Assembly (NCBI GenBank): GCA_017458585.1
Contig: JAFTAJ010000033.1
Span: forward strand, 1 to 55,510
DNA: 55,510 nt
DNA from: Bacteroidaceae bacterium
GTDB lineage: Bacteria; Bacteroidota; Bacteroidia; Bacteroidales; Bacteroidaceae
Direction: 5' to 3'
The first letter of the stretch is position 1, and each line of letters begins with the position of its first letter. The notes under the pieces are model-generated. The model did no database searches. It had not been told where the DNA came from and saw only the letters and a list, made by a program, of their open reading frames with translations. A program made the translations under genes and the position numbers. Positions 1-8,320 of this stretch are shown here, piece after piece.

Positions 1-1
1 C

Positions 2-466
2 AAGCCTACCGACAAATGGAAGACCTACAAGGCATACTTCCAGCTTATCGGGAACACGAACGACTGGTATATCAGTTGTGAGAGCGACGAAACGACAGAT
101 ATTAATCTCGGGAAACGCGAGAAGAGTCATCCTCGCGGCGAGATTATGGTAGATAACACGACGCCGCTTGCCGACATCTTCAACGATAAGAATGTGGGCA
201 AGGATATCTGTACCGACTATTGGAGCCTTGTGGGCTTTGAGGGCGATGCCGTAGAGGGACCTCTTGCTGCGGCTATGATTAGTGCTGGGGTTATCGGGGC
301 GCGCAACTCTATCTGCGGCACGCTGCGCAAGGGCTATCTTGGTGATAATAACACCTATTATTGCGGTGGCACTTGCTCCGGCGGTGAGTTCACGCACCGT
401 GTGCTATGGATATATAATAAGGTAAGCGGCACACTTAGCGTCTATCCCCGTTTTGATGTGGATTAA
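2..466 (+). CDS. C-terminal part of an unknown protein (truncated by window edge)
   Basis: The reading frame is open from base 2 to a TAA stop at 464-466, so the gene begins before the window and the visible 154 codons are its C-terminal part. The first in-frame ATG (146) is probably internal because coding continues upstream of it. The sequence has scattered aromatic and glycine residues and four cysteines near the end (SICGT, YYCGGTCSGG), with no transmembrane segment and no sorting tail. I do not recognise the family. It converges on the aldolase gene, and a perfect palindromic terminator follows directly. Confidence 0.6.
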   Translation, partial: KPTDKWKTYKAYFQLIGNTNDWYISCESDETTDINLGKREKSHPRGEIMVDNTTPLADIFNDKNVGKDICTDYWSLVGFEGDAVEGPLAAAMISAGVIGARNSICGTLRKGYLGDNNTYYCGGTCSGGEFTHRVLWIYNKVSGTLSVYPRFDVD

Positions 467-498
467 AAATATCCCCTGCCAGCTGGCAGGGGATATTT
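467..498. terminator. Perfect 32-bp palindrome, bidirectional terminator
   Basis: The two 16-nt arms (AAATATCCCCTGCCAG and its exact complement) meet with no spacer. The element sits between the stop codon of the rightward gene and that of the convergent aldolase gene. The A/T ends give a U-tract on either strand, so it can stop transcription from both sides. Confidence 0.8.
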
Positions 499-514
499 AA
501 TTGACCATTGACCA

Positions 515-1525
515 TTAGTCGAGGTTGGCGAGCTTGTTCTCTGAACCGAGTACGTCAACAATCTTGTGCTCGTAGAGTTTCTGCATATTGTCGCGAGCGG
601 GACCAAGATACTTGCGTGGGTCAAACTCTCCGGGCTTCTCGGCAAAGACGCGGCGTACAGCGGCAGTCATGGCGAGGCGGCTGTCGGAGTCGATGTTAAT
701 CTTGCACACAGCGCTCTTGGCAGCCTTGCGGAGTTGCTCTTCGGGGATACCTACGGCGTTGGGCAGCTTACCACCAAACTTGTTGATAGTGTCAACCTCT
801 TCCTGGGGCACGGAGCTGGAGCCGTGGAGCACAATGGGGAAGCCAGGCAGTTTCTCCATCACTGCGTCAAGCACGTCGAAAGCAAGTGGCGGTGGCACGA
901 GGCGACCAGTCTGCGGGTCACGGGTGCACTGCTCTGGAGTAAACTTGTAGGCGCCGTGGCTGGTGCCGATAGAGATAGCAAGTGAGTCGCAGCCAGTGCG
1001 GGTGGCGAAGTCAATCACCTCCTCAGGCTTGGTGTAGTGGCTCTCAGCATGGCTTACCTCGTCCTCTACTCCGGCGAGCACACCGAGCTCACCCTCTACG
1101 GTTACATCATACTGGTGAGCATAGTCCACCACCTTCTTGGTGAGGGCAACGTTCTCCTCATAAGGCAGGGCGGAGCCGTCGATCATCACTGAGCTAAAGC
1201 CCATGTCGATACAGCTCTTGCAGGTCTCGAAGCTATCGCCGTGGTCGAGGTGCAGGGCTATCTCGGGATGATTGCAACCGAGCTCCTTGGCATATTCTAC
1301 AGCACCCTCTGCCATGTATCGCAGCAGGGTCTGGTTAGCATACTGGCGAGCGCCTTTGCTGACCTGAAGGATAACGGGACTCTTCTTGGTAGCTGCGGCC
1401 TTGATGATAGCCTGCAGCTGCTCCATGTTGTTGAAATTGAAGGCGGGGATTGCGTAGCCGCCGTTGATGGCTCTCTTAAACATCTCACGGGTGTTGACGA
1501 GCCCTAGTTTTTTGTAATCAATCAT
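515..1525 (-). CDS. fba: Class II fructose-1,6-bisphosphate aldolase
   Basis: This 336-residue cytoplasmic enzyme cleaves fructose-1,6-bisphosphate into dihydroxyacetone phosphate and glyceraldehyde-3-phosphate in glycolysis, and runs in reverse in gluconeogenesis. Class II hallmarks are visible: the metal-binding stretch LHLDHGDS (His92, Asp94, His95), EGELG (144-148), the GTSHG loop (187-191, His190) and LHGSS (233-237). The length fits the class IIB group common in Bacteroidetes. The ATG lies only 12 nt after the stop of the upstream M60-like protease gene, so it may be read through from that operon or use a promoter inside it. It ends at the palindromic terminator. Confidence 0.93.
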   Translation of the reverse strand: MIDYKKLGLVNTREMFKRAINGGYAIPAFNFNNMEQLQAIIKAAATKKSPVILQVSKGARQYANQTLLRYMAEGAVEYAKELGCNHPEIALHLDHGDSFETCKSCIDMGFSSVMIDGSALPYEENVALTKKVVDYAHQYDVTVEGELGVLAGVEDEVSHAESHYTKPEEVIDFATRTGCDSLAISIGTSHGAYKFTPEQCTRDPQTGRLVPPPLAFDVLDAVMEKLPGFPIVLHGSSSVPQEEVDTINKFGGKLPNAVGIPEEQLRKAAKSAVCKINIDSDSRLAMTAAVRRVFAEKPGEFDPRKYLGPARDNMQKLYEHKIVDVLGSENKLANLD

Positions 1526-1537
1526 AACTGTTAGTAT

Positions 1538-4500
1538 TTAAAAGTGAATAAATTTTTTGCCGTTGCGTACATAGACGGTACCAGGCCGGAGGTCGGTGGC
1601 AGGGCGTCCGTTAAGGTCATAGATGAGTTGTGAGTTGAGAGTTGAGAGTTTAGAGTTATTCTCTGTTATCTGTTCTCTATTCTCTATTCCAAATCCTTCT
1701 ATTCCCGAGATGAGTTCCTCATAGTCGTCAAGGTCGCCGACGATGGTGCCATACTGTGCCCAGTCGGAGTTGAGGTAGGCCTGCAATGCGCTTTTATAGA
1801 CGTGTATGGTGGGCTTGCCTGAGAACATGTAGAGTCCGAGAGAGGGCGGGGTGAGAGGCTTGGCATAGACTTCTTTCAGTTTGCCGTTACTGTAGAACAC
1901 ACCCTGCTGCATTGTCTTGACTCCGCTGCCGATGACAACGCGCTTGAGGTTGTCGCAGTAGGCGAAGGCATCGCCGCCCAGCACTGATACATTGTCGGGG
2001 ATGAACACCTCCTGCAGTCCGCTCCGTGCGAAGGCGTTAGAGCCTATCTTGATGGCACTCTCTGGCAACACTATGCTGGTGAGTTTCTTGCACATGTAGA
2101 ACGTAAAGTCGCCCACTGTGTTGGACGCTACCTTATAGTTTTCGTAGTATGCCGTGCCGCCGATGGTTATCTTGGCGTCTTGCAGGTCTATGGATACGAG
2201 GTTGCACTCTTGTGTCAGGCGACGCAGTTCCTTGAAGTCGGAGCTGTTGACCTTGCCGCTGACTACAGCCTTGACCACATTGTCGGTGAGCGAGTCGGCA
2301 ACAAAGCCTGCCTTCTCCTGATTCACGAACTGTGTGCCGTAGCCCACTTTGGGTATCTCGCGCAATGTGCCGTCGTGGTCGAGCGAATACATAGTGAAGT
2401 CGCGGGTAACGCACGAGGGGATGCAGAAGGTTGTGGCGTTGGAGGCATAGACCATCTTGCCGTTTTTGTTGCTGAGCACCAGAATGCCGACGCCGCCGTC
2501 GCCGTCTACGTGATAGAGTGAGTCAGATTGCACGAAGGTGTAGTTGCCGGGCTTCACCTCGGCTCCATCCATGAAGTCGGTGTACTGTCCTAGTTCGCCG
2601 CAGAGGCCTACTAAGTCGGAATCGCGACGCTTCTCGCCAGCCTTGTTGAGCAGCATGTCAGTGGCGGGCACATAGTCCACGCGGTCCTCCACAAACATTA
2701 TCTCGCGATTTTTGACGGGATACTTGCTTATCTCAAGCAGTGTGCGGTTTATGTCGGTCTGCTTCACGGTCATGGTGTGCGCGCCGTAGTCCTCGATGGT
2801 CATATTATTGAATGGCTCAAAGAATCCGTAGGCGGTGAAGAAGTCGGTGAGGTCTTCCTGTGCCACCTCGCACACCTTGCGCACAAACTTCAGCGAGCTG
2901 TTGTAGGAGTCGCCCCATCTGGTGAGCGGGTCGTCTCTGAGTTCCTTGAACAGGGTGGGGTAGAAGGCTGTGTTTTTGCGTGCCTGGTGGTAGTAGAGAT
3001 AGAGCTGGTAGTACATTCTGAGCTGCACATTGACATCCCTTATGAAATAGGGTGTGTGATATGCGAAGTCGGTCATGTTCGATGCTACGGCAGAGCCGTT
3101 GGAGGTCACCAGTCCGTCGATAAATCGCACGGCGTTTGCGAAGAGGTTGTTCGACACCTCGGTGCCACCCTCAAGGTTTATGGCGTGCTGGTCGTTGTGT
3201 CCGCACTCGTGGTTGGCGCACCAGTCGTCAATGTTCTCAGTAATTCTGAACGACGAGCGGATGCAGTCTATCGAGTTGTAGGAGGTGCGGTAAGGCGTGG
3301 AGTTGGCCCATCCTGCGTCTGACTGTTCACCCTCTATGGCGAAGTTAGGGTTGTTGTAGTAGATGGGGAAGATGCCCTCGCCGCCCTTGAGGTTGTAGGG
3401 CGGATAGTCGCGGCGTCCTTCAGCCACGTCCACTGTGTAGCCCATCAGGTCTTTGTGCCAGACGGTGAGGCTGTCAAACCACGAGATACTATTGTCGATG
3501 GAGACGGGCCATACATTCTTGTAAGAGGAAGTCTTAAAATTAAATAAGGAGTGCTTGCCTTTCACCGTGAAGCGGCGGTAGGTGGCAGCATTGAGTATGG
3601 CCTTATAGTCGGCGTCGCTGTGTCGAGCCACGTCGTAGTAGCCGTTCACTATGCCACCCTCGATGTGTATCTTGATGTCGGGCCACTGGTCGAGTGTCTT
3701 GGTCATCGCCCTTGTGTCGGCGGTATAGACTACATAGTAGAGCGCGTCTTCAGGGACATCCACGATGTTGAGACCTTTCTGCAGCTTTGTTCCTGTCTCG
3801 GCGTTGTAGATAAGGTTATTCTCAGCGCAGCCTGCCAGATAGAGGGTGGCGTCGCCGGGTGTGCTGCTGTCCACAAAGACATAAAGCTCGTCATTGGTCT
3901 TGCCCAGTATGCCTGTGGGGTTGCCCATGTAGGAGCCACCCGTGGCTTTCATCTGGTCGTTCCACCAGCTGGCGTCGCTATAGGGATTGTATTCGTGGAT
4001 GCGGAAGTCTTTCTCGTAGGGTGCCCAGCTGTCGTTTTTTATCTTCAGTGCTATGTCAACCATAAACTCTGGCATGCCCGTTGTGGTGAATGCCGTGGTC
4101 AGCTGCTCGTCGGTCATAGCCTGGTATTCGCTCTTAAGGGTGGTACAAGCTGCGTCCTCAAAGAACTGGTCTCTCAGCGTGTTGACTGCTACCAGCGGGT
4201 CGTCGGTCACTGGATAGAGGCTCTCCAGTCCGCCCACGATGTTGCCGAAATTGCCCCAACTGGAGGCCTTGTAGGCATCCACCATTCCGGAGAAGACGTG
4301 GATGGTGGGGCTGCTGCTGAAGAGATAGTTGGCTATGCTGGGTGGCGTGCCTCGCTTGACGTATGCGTGCTTCACATGTGAGCTGTAGAACACGCCCTGC
4401 ATCAGACTGGTCACACTGCTGCCTATCACTACGCTGTCAATATCATTGCAGTAGGCAAAAGCGTCGAAGCCGACGGTCTTTACTTTGTCGGGGATGACCA

Positions 4501-4894
4501 CCTTGCCTTTGAGTCCTGAGCTGCTGAAGGCTTTCGTGCCCACTTCCTTTGCGGAGGTCGGCAGCACTATGTGGGTGAGTCCGGTGCAGTCGGTCATCCA
4601 GTACTGCGGCACGACGTCATCCTGAGTGGTGTAGCTGTCGTAGTAGGCTTCGCCGCCTGCCACTATCTTTACGTCGGCGAGGTTGAGCGACTTGATGCGA
4701 CCTGCCTCAACTTGCTGGCGCAGATACTTGGCGTCGGTGCCGTTGATGGTGCCCGTCACCGTGAAGTCTGCTTCCTGAGTGATTATCAGCGATGACAGGG
4801 TGCCGGGAGTGGATACATTCACTACCTTTTGGCCATAGCAGAGAACAGTGAATAGTGAGCAGAGAACAGTTAATAGAGAAGTTGTTCTTTTCAT
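1538..4894 (-). CDS. Secreted M60-like metalloprotease with BspA-type repeats (paralog 1)
   Basis: The 1118-residue protein starts with a signal peptide (about 1-22, ending YGQ). BspA-type leucine-rich half repeats follow (about 25-225), then an M60-like region (about 230-760), more leucine-rich repeats (about 880-1060) and a tail 'IYDLNGRP...GTVYVRNGKKF' resembling a T9SS sorting tail. The gluzincin signature is intact: HECGH at 562-566 with the third ligand Glu579 in TEVSNN, the HExxH-(8-28)-E pattern of the M60/enhancin family, many of which cleave mucin-type glycoproteins. The ATG overlaps the stop of its paralog as ATGA, so the two are translationally coupled. The h-region of the signal peptide and the linker before the tail are encoded by short tandem repeats. 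The substrate is not deducible. Confidence 0.85.
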   Translation of the reverse strand: MKRTTSLLTVLCSLFTVLCYGQKVVNVSTPGTLSSLIITQEADFTVTGTINGTDAKYLRQQVEAGRIKSLNLADVKIVAGGEAYYDSYTTQDDVVPQYWMTDCTGLTHIVLPTSAKEVGTKAFSSSGLKGKVVIPDKVKTVGFDAFAYCNDIDSVVIGSSVTSLMQGVFYSSHVKHAYVKRGTPPSIANYLFSSSPTIHVFSGMVDAYKASSWGNFGNIVGGLESLYPVTDDPLVAVNTLRDQFFEDAACTTLKSEYQAMTDEQLTTAFTTTGMPEFMVDIALKIKNDSWAPYEKDFRIHEYNPYSDASWWNDQMKATGGSYMGNPTGILGKTNDELYVFVDSSTPGDATLYLAGCAENNLIYNAETGTKLQKGLNIVDVPEDALYYVVYTADTRAMTKTLDQWPDIKIHIEGGIVNGYYDVARHSDADYKAILNAATYRRFTVKGKHSLFNFKTSSYKNVWPVSIDNSISWFDSLTVWHKDLMGYTVDVAEGRRDYPPYNLKGGEGIFPIYYNNPNFAIEGEQSDAGWANSTPYRTSYNSIDCIRSSFRITENIDDWCANHECGHNDQHAINLEGGTEVSNNLFANAVRFIDGLVTSNGSAVASNMTDFAYHTPYFIRDVNVQLRMYYQLYLYYHQARKNTAFYPTLFKELRDDPLTRWGDSYNSSLKFVRKVCEVAQEDLTDFFTAYGFFEPFNNMTIEDYGAHTMTVKQTDINRTLLEISKYPVKNREIMFVEDRVDYVPATDMLLNKAGEKRRDSDLVGLCGELGQYTDFMDGAEVKPGNYTFVQSDSLYHVDGDGGVGILVLSNKNGKMVYASNATTFCIPSCVTRDFTMYSLDHDGTLREIPKVGYGTQFVNQEKAGFVADSLTDNVVKAVVSGKVNSSDFKELRRLTQECNLVSIDLQDAKITIGGTAYYENYKVASNTVGDFTFYMCKKLTSIVLPESAIKIGSNAFARSGLQEVFIPDNVSVLGGDAFAYCDNLKRVVIGSGVKTMQQGVFYSNGKLKEVYAKPLTPPSLGLYMFSGKPTIHVYKSALQAYLNSDWAQYGTIVGDLDDYEELISGIEGFGIENREQITENNSKLSTLNSQLIYDLNGRPATDLRPGTVYVRNGKKFIHF
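1621..1690. repeat. Short tandem repeat coding the linker before the sorting tail
   Basis: Units of the form GAGTTGA/GAGAGTT and TTCTCTA follow one another. On the minus strand they encode the linker 'TENNSKLSTLNSQL' of the M60-like protein, directly before its C-terminal tail. Confidence 0.75.
4838..4880. repeat. Short tandem repeat coding the signal peptide of M60 paralog 1
   Basis: Degenerate units built from AGAGAACAGT and GAATAGTGAGC encode the hydrophobic stretch 'LLTVLCSLFTVLCYGQ' on the minus strand, so the h-region of this signal peptide is itself a repeat. Confidence 0.7.
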
Positions 4895-7800
4895 TTCTTA
4901 ATGATTTTTCCGTTGATGATATAGATGCCTCCCTTCTCTGGATTGGCAACGGGCTTACCGGAGAGATCGTATATGATTTGAGAGTTTAGATTTGAGAGTT
5001 TAGAGTTATTCTCATTTCTCATTTCTAATTCCTCATTTCTCATTTCTAATTCTTCTATGCCATTGATGATGTCGTCGTAGTCATCAAGGTCGCCTACGAG
5101 GATGCCATATTCCTCATTTGCCCAGTCGGAGTTTTTGTAGGCCTCCAGTGCGCTCTTATACACATGTATGACGCGGCTTTTCTTGGTCGAGAACATCCAT
5201 GCGCCGAGTGTGGGTGGTGTGGTTGCCTTGACATAAACATCCTGCAGCTCGTCGCTGGAGTAGAACGCGCCCTGTTGTATGCTCTTCACTCCGCTGCCGA
5301 TGACGGCGCGCTTGAGGTTGATGCAGTAGGCAAAGGCGTCGTTGCCGATGGTGGCTACGTTGTCGGGGATGATGACTTCCAGCAGTCCGGTGCGCGCAAA
5401 GGCGTTGCTGCCAATCTTGGTGGCGCTCTCAGGCATACGTATGGAGATAAGGTTGTAGCAGTTGTAGAAGAGATAGTTGCCCAGTGTGTTTGACGACACC
5501 TTGTTGTTTTCGTAGTACGCCGTGCCGCCGATAGTTATCTTGGCATCCTGCAGGTCGATGGATGCGAGGTCACACTCTTGTGTCAGTCGACGCAGTTCTT
5601 TGAAGTCGGAGCTGTTGACCAGTCCGCCTACTACGGCTTTGATAACATCGTTGGTCAGCGAGTCGGCAATAAAGCCCGCCTTGGTCTGGGTTACGAATTG
5701 TGTGCCGTAGCCAGCCTTGGGTATCTCGCGCAGTGTGCCGTCAGCGTCAACGGAGTACATAGTGAAGTTGTTGCCCACGGGCTCTGGTATGAAGAAATGC
5801 TTGGCATTGGAGGCATACACCAGCTTGTCGTCAGCGTCAAGCATCAGGAAGCCCACGCCGCCCTCACCGTGGAGGGCATAGATGGTGTCTGACTGCATAT
5901 AGGTGTAGTTGCTCTGCTTCACTTCTGCTCCAGGGGCGAGGTCGGTAAACTGGCCCACGTCGCCACACTGTCCCACCTTCTCACCATCGCGGTAGTAGCG
6001 GTGGTCGCCCTCGTTGATGATGAGGCTGGTGCTGGGCACATAGTCCACGCGGTCCTCGGTGAAGAGCAGCCTGCGGTTCTTGACGGGATATCTGGCGATG
6101 ACAGACCGAGTGGTGTTGATGTCGCTCTGGCGGGTGGTGACATAGTGGTCACCGTAACACTCGAGGTATCGCTTGCTGGTGGGTTCAAAGAATCCGTAGG
6201 CGGTGAAGAAGTCGGTGAGGTCTTCCTGTGCCACCTCGCACACCTTGCGTACAAATTTCAGTCCTGAGTTGTTGGTGTTGGAGCTATAGGTCTGCATCAT
6301 ATCGTTGCGCAGCGCCTTGAATAGCTCGGGGTAGAACGAAGTGTTGTTCTGTGCCTGGTGGTAGTAGAGGTATAGGGTGTAGAACATTCGCAGTGTGCCA
6401 TAGTCAGGGCCTCTCCAGTAGAACGGCACCTTGTGGCCAAACTCATACATCGTCCTGGTGAGCGGTCTGCCCGTCGATGCCCTGTGGCCCATGAGCATGC
6501 GCACCACATTGGCGAAGAGGTCGTTGCTGCCCTCAGTGGTGCCCTCCAGATTGATGGGGTCCTGCAACTGGTGGCCAAACTCGTGGGCGGTGCCTCCCTC
6601 GTCGTAGTCTGAGGTGTAGGGGTTGAGGCATATCTGCGATGCGCCGGTTGACATATGTATGCCAAACTCATTGGCGTGGGCGTATGAGCCTGGTGAGTCG
6701 TTGTCCACATAGGTGGGGTTGTTGAAGAAGCCTGGGTAGAAGTCATCGCCGCCCGTGAGGTAATAGGGTGCGCCTGCTTTCTCGCCCTTGGCCACACTCT
6801 CGCAGATGCCGAAGAACTCCTTCTCCCACACTGATATGCTGTCGAGCGTAGCGCTGCTCTTGAGTATTTTGTTTGGATATTTCGAGCGGTAGATGGATGT
6901 CCTGATATTCATCACCGAGTGCTTGCCCTTCACTACGAAGGTGGTGTAGGTGGCAGCCTTGAGCATAGCCTTGTAGTCGGCATCGGTGTGGCGTGCAGCG
7001 TCGAAGTATCCGTCCAAGGTGCCGCCTTCTATGTGTATCTTGATGTCGGGCCACTCGTTGATGCGGTGAGCCAGGTTTCTCGTCTCGGCGGTGTAGATGA
7101 TAAAGTAGTAGCAGTCGGCGTCGCCGTCCACCACATTGAGTCCTTTCTTGAGCTTCTGTCCCGTCTTGGCGCTGTTGACCATCTTGTCCACGCCCATGCC
7201 TGCTATGTAGAGCGTAGCGCCCTCAGCCACATCGTCGTCCACAAATACATATAGCGGGTCGCCGCTCTGCTTGGCGTAGATGCCTGTGGGGTTGCCCATG
7301 TATGAGGCGGAGCGTATGTGCAACTTCTGGTTCCAGAGGTGGGCGTCGCTGTAGGGGTTATATTCGTGGATGCGGAACTCTTTCTCGCGTTCTGCCCAGC
7401 TGTCGTTCTTTATCTTCAGTGACATATCCACCATAAACTCGGGCATGCCTGCCTCGGTCAGCGCCGTGGTCAGCTGCTCGTCGTCCATGGCCTGGTATTC
7501 GCTTTTGAGCGTGGTGCAGGCAGCATCCTCAAAGAACTGCTCCCTGAGGCTGTTGACGGTCACGGTGGGGTTATCAGTCAACGGATAGATATCCTCCAGT
7601 CCGCCTACGAGGGTGCCGCAGCTCTTCCATCCCGACTCTTTGTAGTCGTCAAGGGCGTCTGAATAGACGTGGATGGTGGGGCTGGTGGACAGAAAGTAGC
7701 TCGGTATGCTGGCAGGTATGAGTCGCTTCACATACATCTGCTTTATGCTGGTGCTGTAGAAATTTCCCTTGTTGAGGGTGGCGGTATGGCTGCCCAGCAC

Positions 7801-8259
7801 CACGGTGTCGAGCTTGGTGTAGGAGAAGGCATCTTCGCCCAGTTTGGTCATGCCGTCGGGAATGACGAGCTTACCCTTGAGGCCGGTGCTGGAGAATGCC
7901 CATGAACCGACCTCCGTTGCCGAGGTGGGCAGCACCACGCGGGTGAGGGCAGGGCAATTCTGCATCCAGCGCTCGGGCACCACGTTGTCTTTAGTGGTGT
8001 AGCTCTCGTAGTACGCTTGTCCTCCCGCCACTATCTTCACGTCGGCCATGTTGAGCGATGTGATGCGCCCCTCTGCCACCTGTTCGCGCAGATACTTAGC
8101 GTCGGTGCTGTTGATGGTGCCCGTCACCGTGAAGTCTGACTCCTGACTCAGTATCATCGACGACAGAGTGCCAGGCGTCGTTACGTTAACAACCTTTTGG
8201 CCATTGACAATTGACCATTGACAATTGACCATTAAGAAGAGGAAGAAAAGCCTTTTCAT
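4891..8259 (-). CDS. Secreted M60-like metalloprotease with BspA-type repeats (paralog 2)
   Basis: This 1122-residue tandem paralog has the same order of parts: signal peptide (about 1-21, ending VNGQ), leucine-rich repeats (about 25-225), M60-like region, leucine-rich repeats (about 890-1065) and a C-terminal tail 'IYDLSGKPV...GGIYIINGK'. The zinc site is HEFGH at 559-563 with Glu576 (TTEGSND) as third ligand, so it is probably catalytic. The two copies agree closely in the LRR and C-terminal regions and diverge most around the active site and upstream of it, as expected if substrate preference has split. It lies 38 nt after the GT4 gene and overlaps paralog 1 by ATGA. The signal peptide and the pre-tail linker are encoded by short tandem repeats different from those in paralog 1. 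Confidence 0.85.
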   Translation of the reverse strand: MKRLFFLFLMVNCQWSIVNGQKVVNVTTPGTLSSMILSQESDFTVTGTINSTDAKYLREQVAEGRITSLNMADVKIVAGGQAYYESYTTKDNVVPERWMQNCPALTRVVLPTSATEVGSWAFSSTGLKGKLVIPDGMTKLGEDAFSYTKLDTVVLGSHTATLNKGNFYSTSIKQMYVKRLIPASIPSYFLSTSPTIHVYSDALDDYKESGWKSCGTLVGGLEDIYPLTDNPTVTVNSLREQFFEDAACTTLKSEYQAMDDEQLTTALTEAGMPEFMVDMSLKIKNDSWAEREKEFRIHEYNPYSDAHLWNQKLHIRSASYMGNPTGIYAKQSGDPLYVFVDDDVAEGATLYIAGMGVDKMVNSAKTGQKLKKGLNVVDGDADCYYFIIYTAETRNLAHRINEWPDIKIHIEGGTLDGYFDAARHTDADYKAMLKAATYTTFVVKGKHSVMNIRTSIYRSKYPNKILKSSATLDSISVWEKEFFGICESVAKGEKAGAPYYLTGGDDFYPGFFNNPTYVDNDSPGSYAHANEFGIHMSTGASQICLNPYTSDYDEGGTAHEFGHQLQDPINLEGTTEGSNDLFANVVRMLMGHRASTGRPLTRTMYEFGHKVPFYWRGPDYGTLRMFYTLYLYYHQAQNNTSFYPELFKALRNDMMQTYSSNTNNSGLKFVRKVCEVAQEDLTDFFTAYGFFEPTSKRYLECYGDHYVTTRQSDINTTRSVIARYPVKNRRLLFTEDRVDYVPSTSLIINEGDHRYYRDGEKVGQCGDVGQFTDLAPGAEVKQSNYTYMQSDTIYALHGEGGVGFLMLDADDKLVYASNAKHFFIPEPVGNNFTMYSVDADGTLREIPKAGYGTQFVTQTKAGFIADSLTNDVIKAVVGGLVNSSDFKELRRLTQECDLASIDLQDAKITIGGTAYYENNKVSSNTLGNYLFYNCYNLISIRMPESATKIGSNAFARTGLLEVIIPDNVATIGNDAFAYCINLKRAVIGSGVKSIQQGAFYSSDELQDVYVKATTPPTLGAWMFSTKKSRVIHVYKSALEAYKNSDWANEEYGILVGDLDDYDDIINGIEELEMRNEELEMRNENNSKLSNLNSQIIYDLSGKPVANPEKGGIYIINGKIIKK
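4974..5056. repeat. Short tandem repeats coding the linker before the sorting tail
   Basis: Units TTTGAGAGTTTAGA and then CATTTCTAATTCCT/CTCATTT repeat for about 80 bp. They encode the linker 'EELEMRNEELEMRNENNSK' of M60 paralog 2, ending just before the tail. Confidence 0.75.
8200..8235. repeat. 7-nt tandem repeat (CAATTGA/CCATTGA) coding a signal peptide
   Basis: Five units of CCATTGA or CAATTGA follow one another. Read on the minus strand they encode 'MVNCQWSIVNGQ', the end of the signal peptide of M60 paralog 2, with predicted cleavage right after the repeat. Confidence 0.8.
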
Positions 8260-8269
8260 TTTTTTATTT

Positions 8270-8320
8270 TTTCGTTATCGTTTTCGTTTTCGTTATCTCA
8301 ATTTTCAATTTTCAATAATC
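8270..8320. repeat. Short tandem repeats at the end of the GT4 gene
   Basis: CGTTATCGTTTT-type units are followed by TCAATTT units. The second set supplies the last codons and the TGA stop (8298-8300) of the glycosyltransferase, whose C-terminus reads 'LLKIEN'. Confidence 0.7.
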
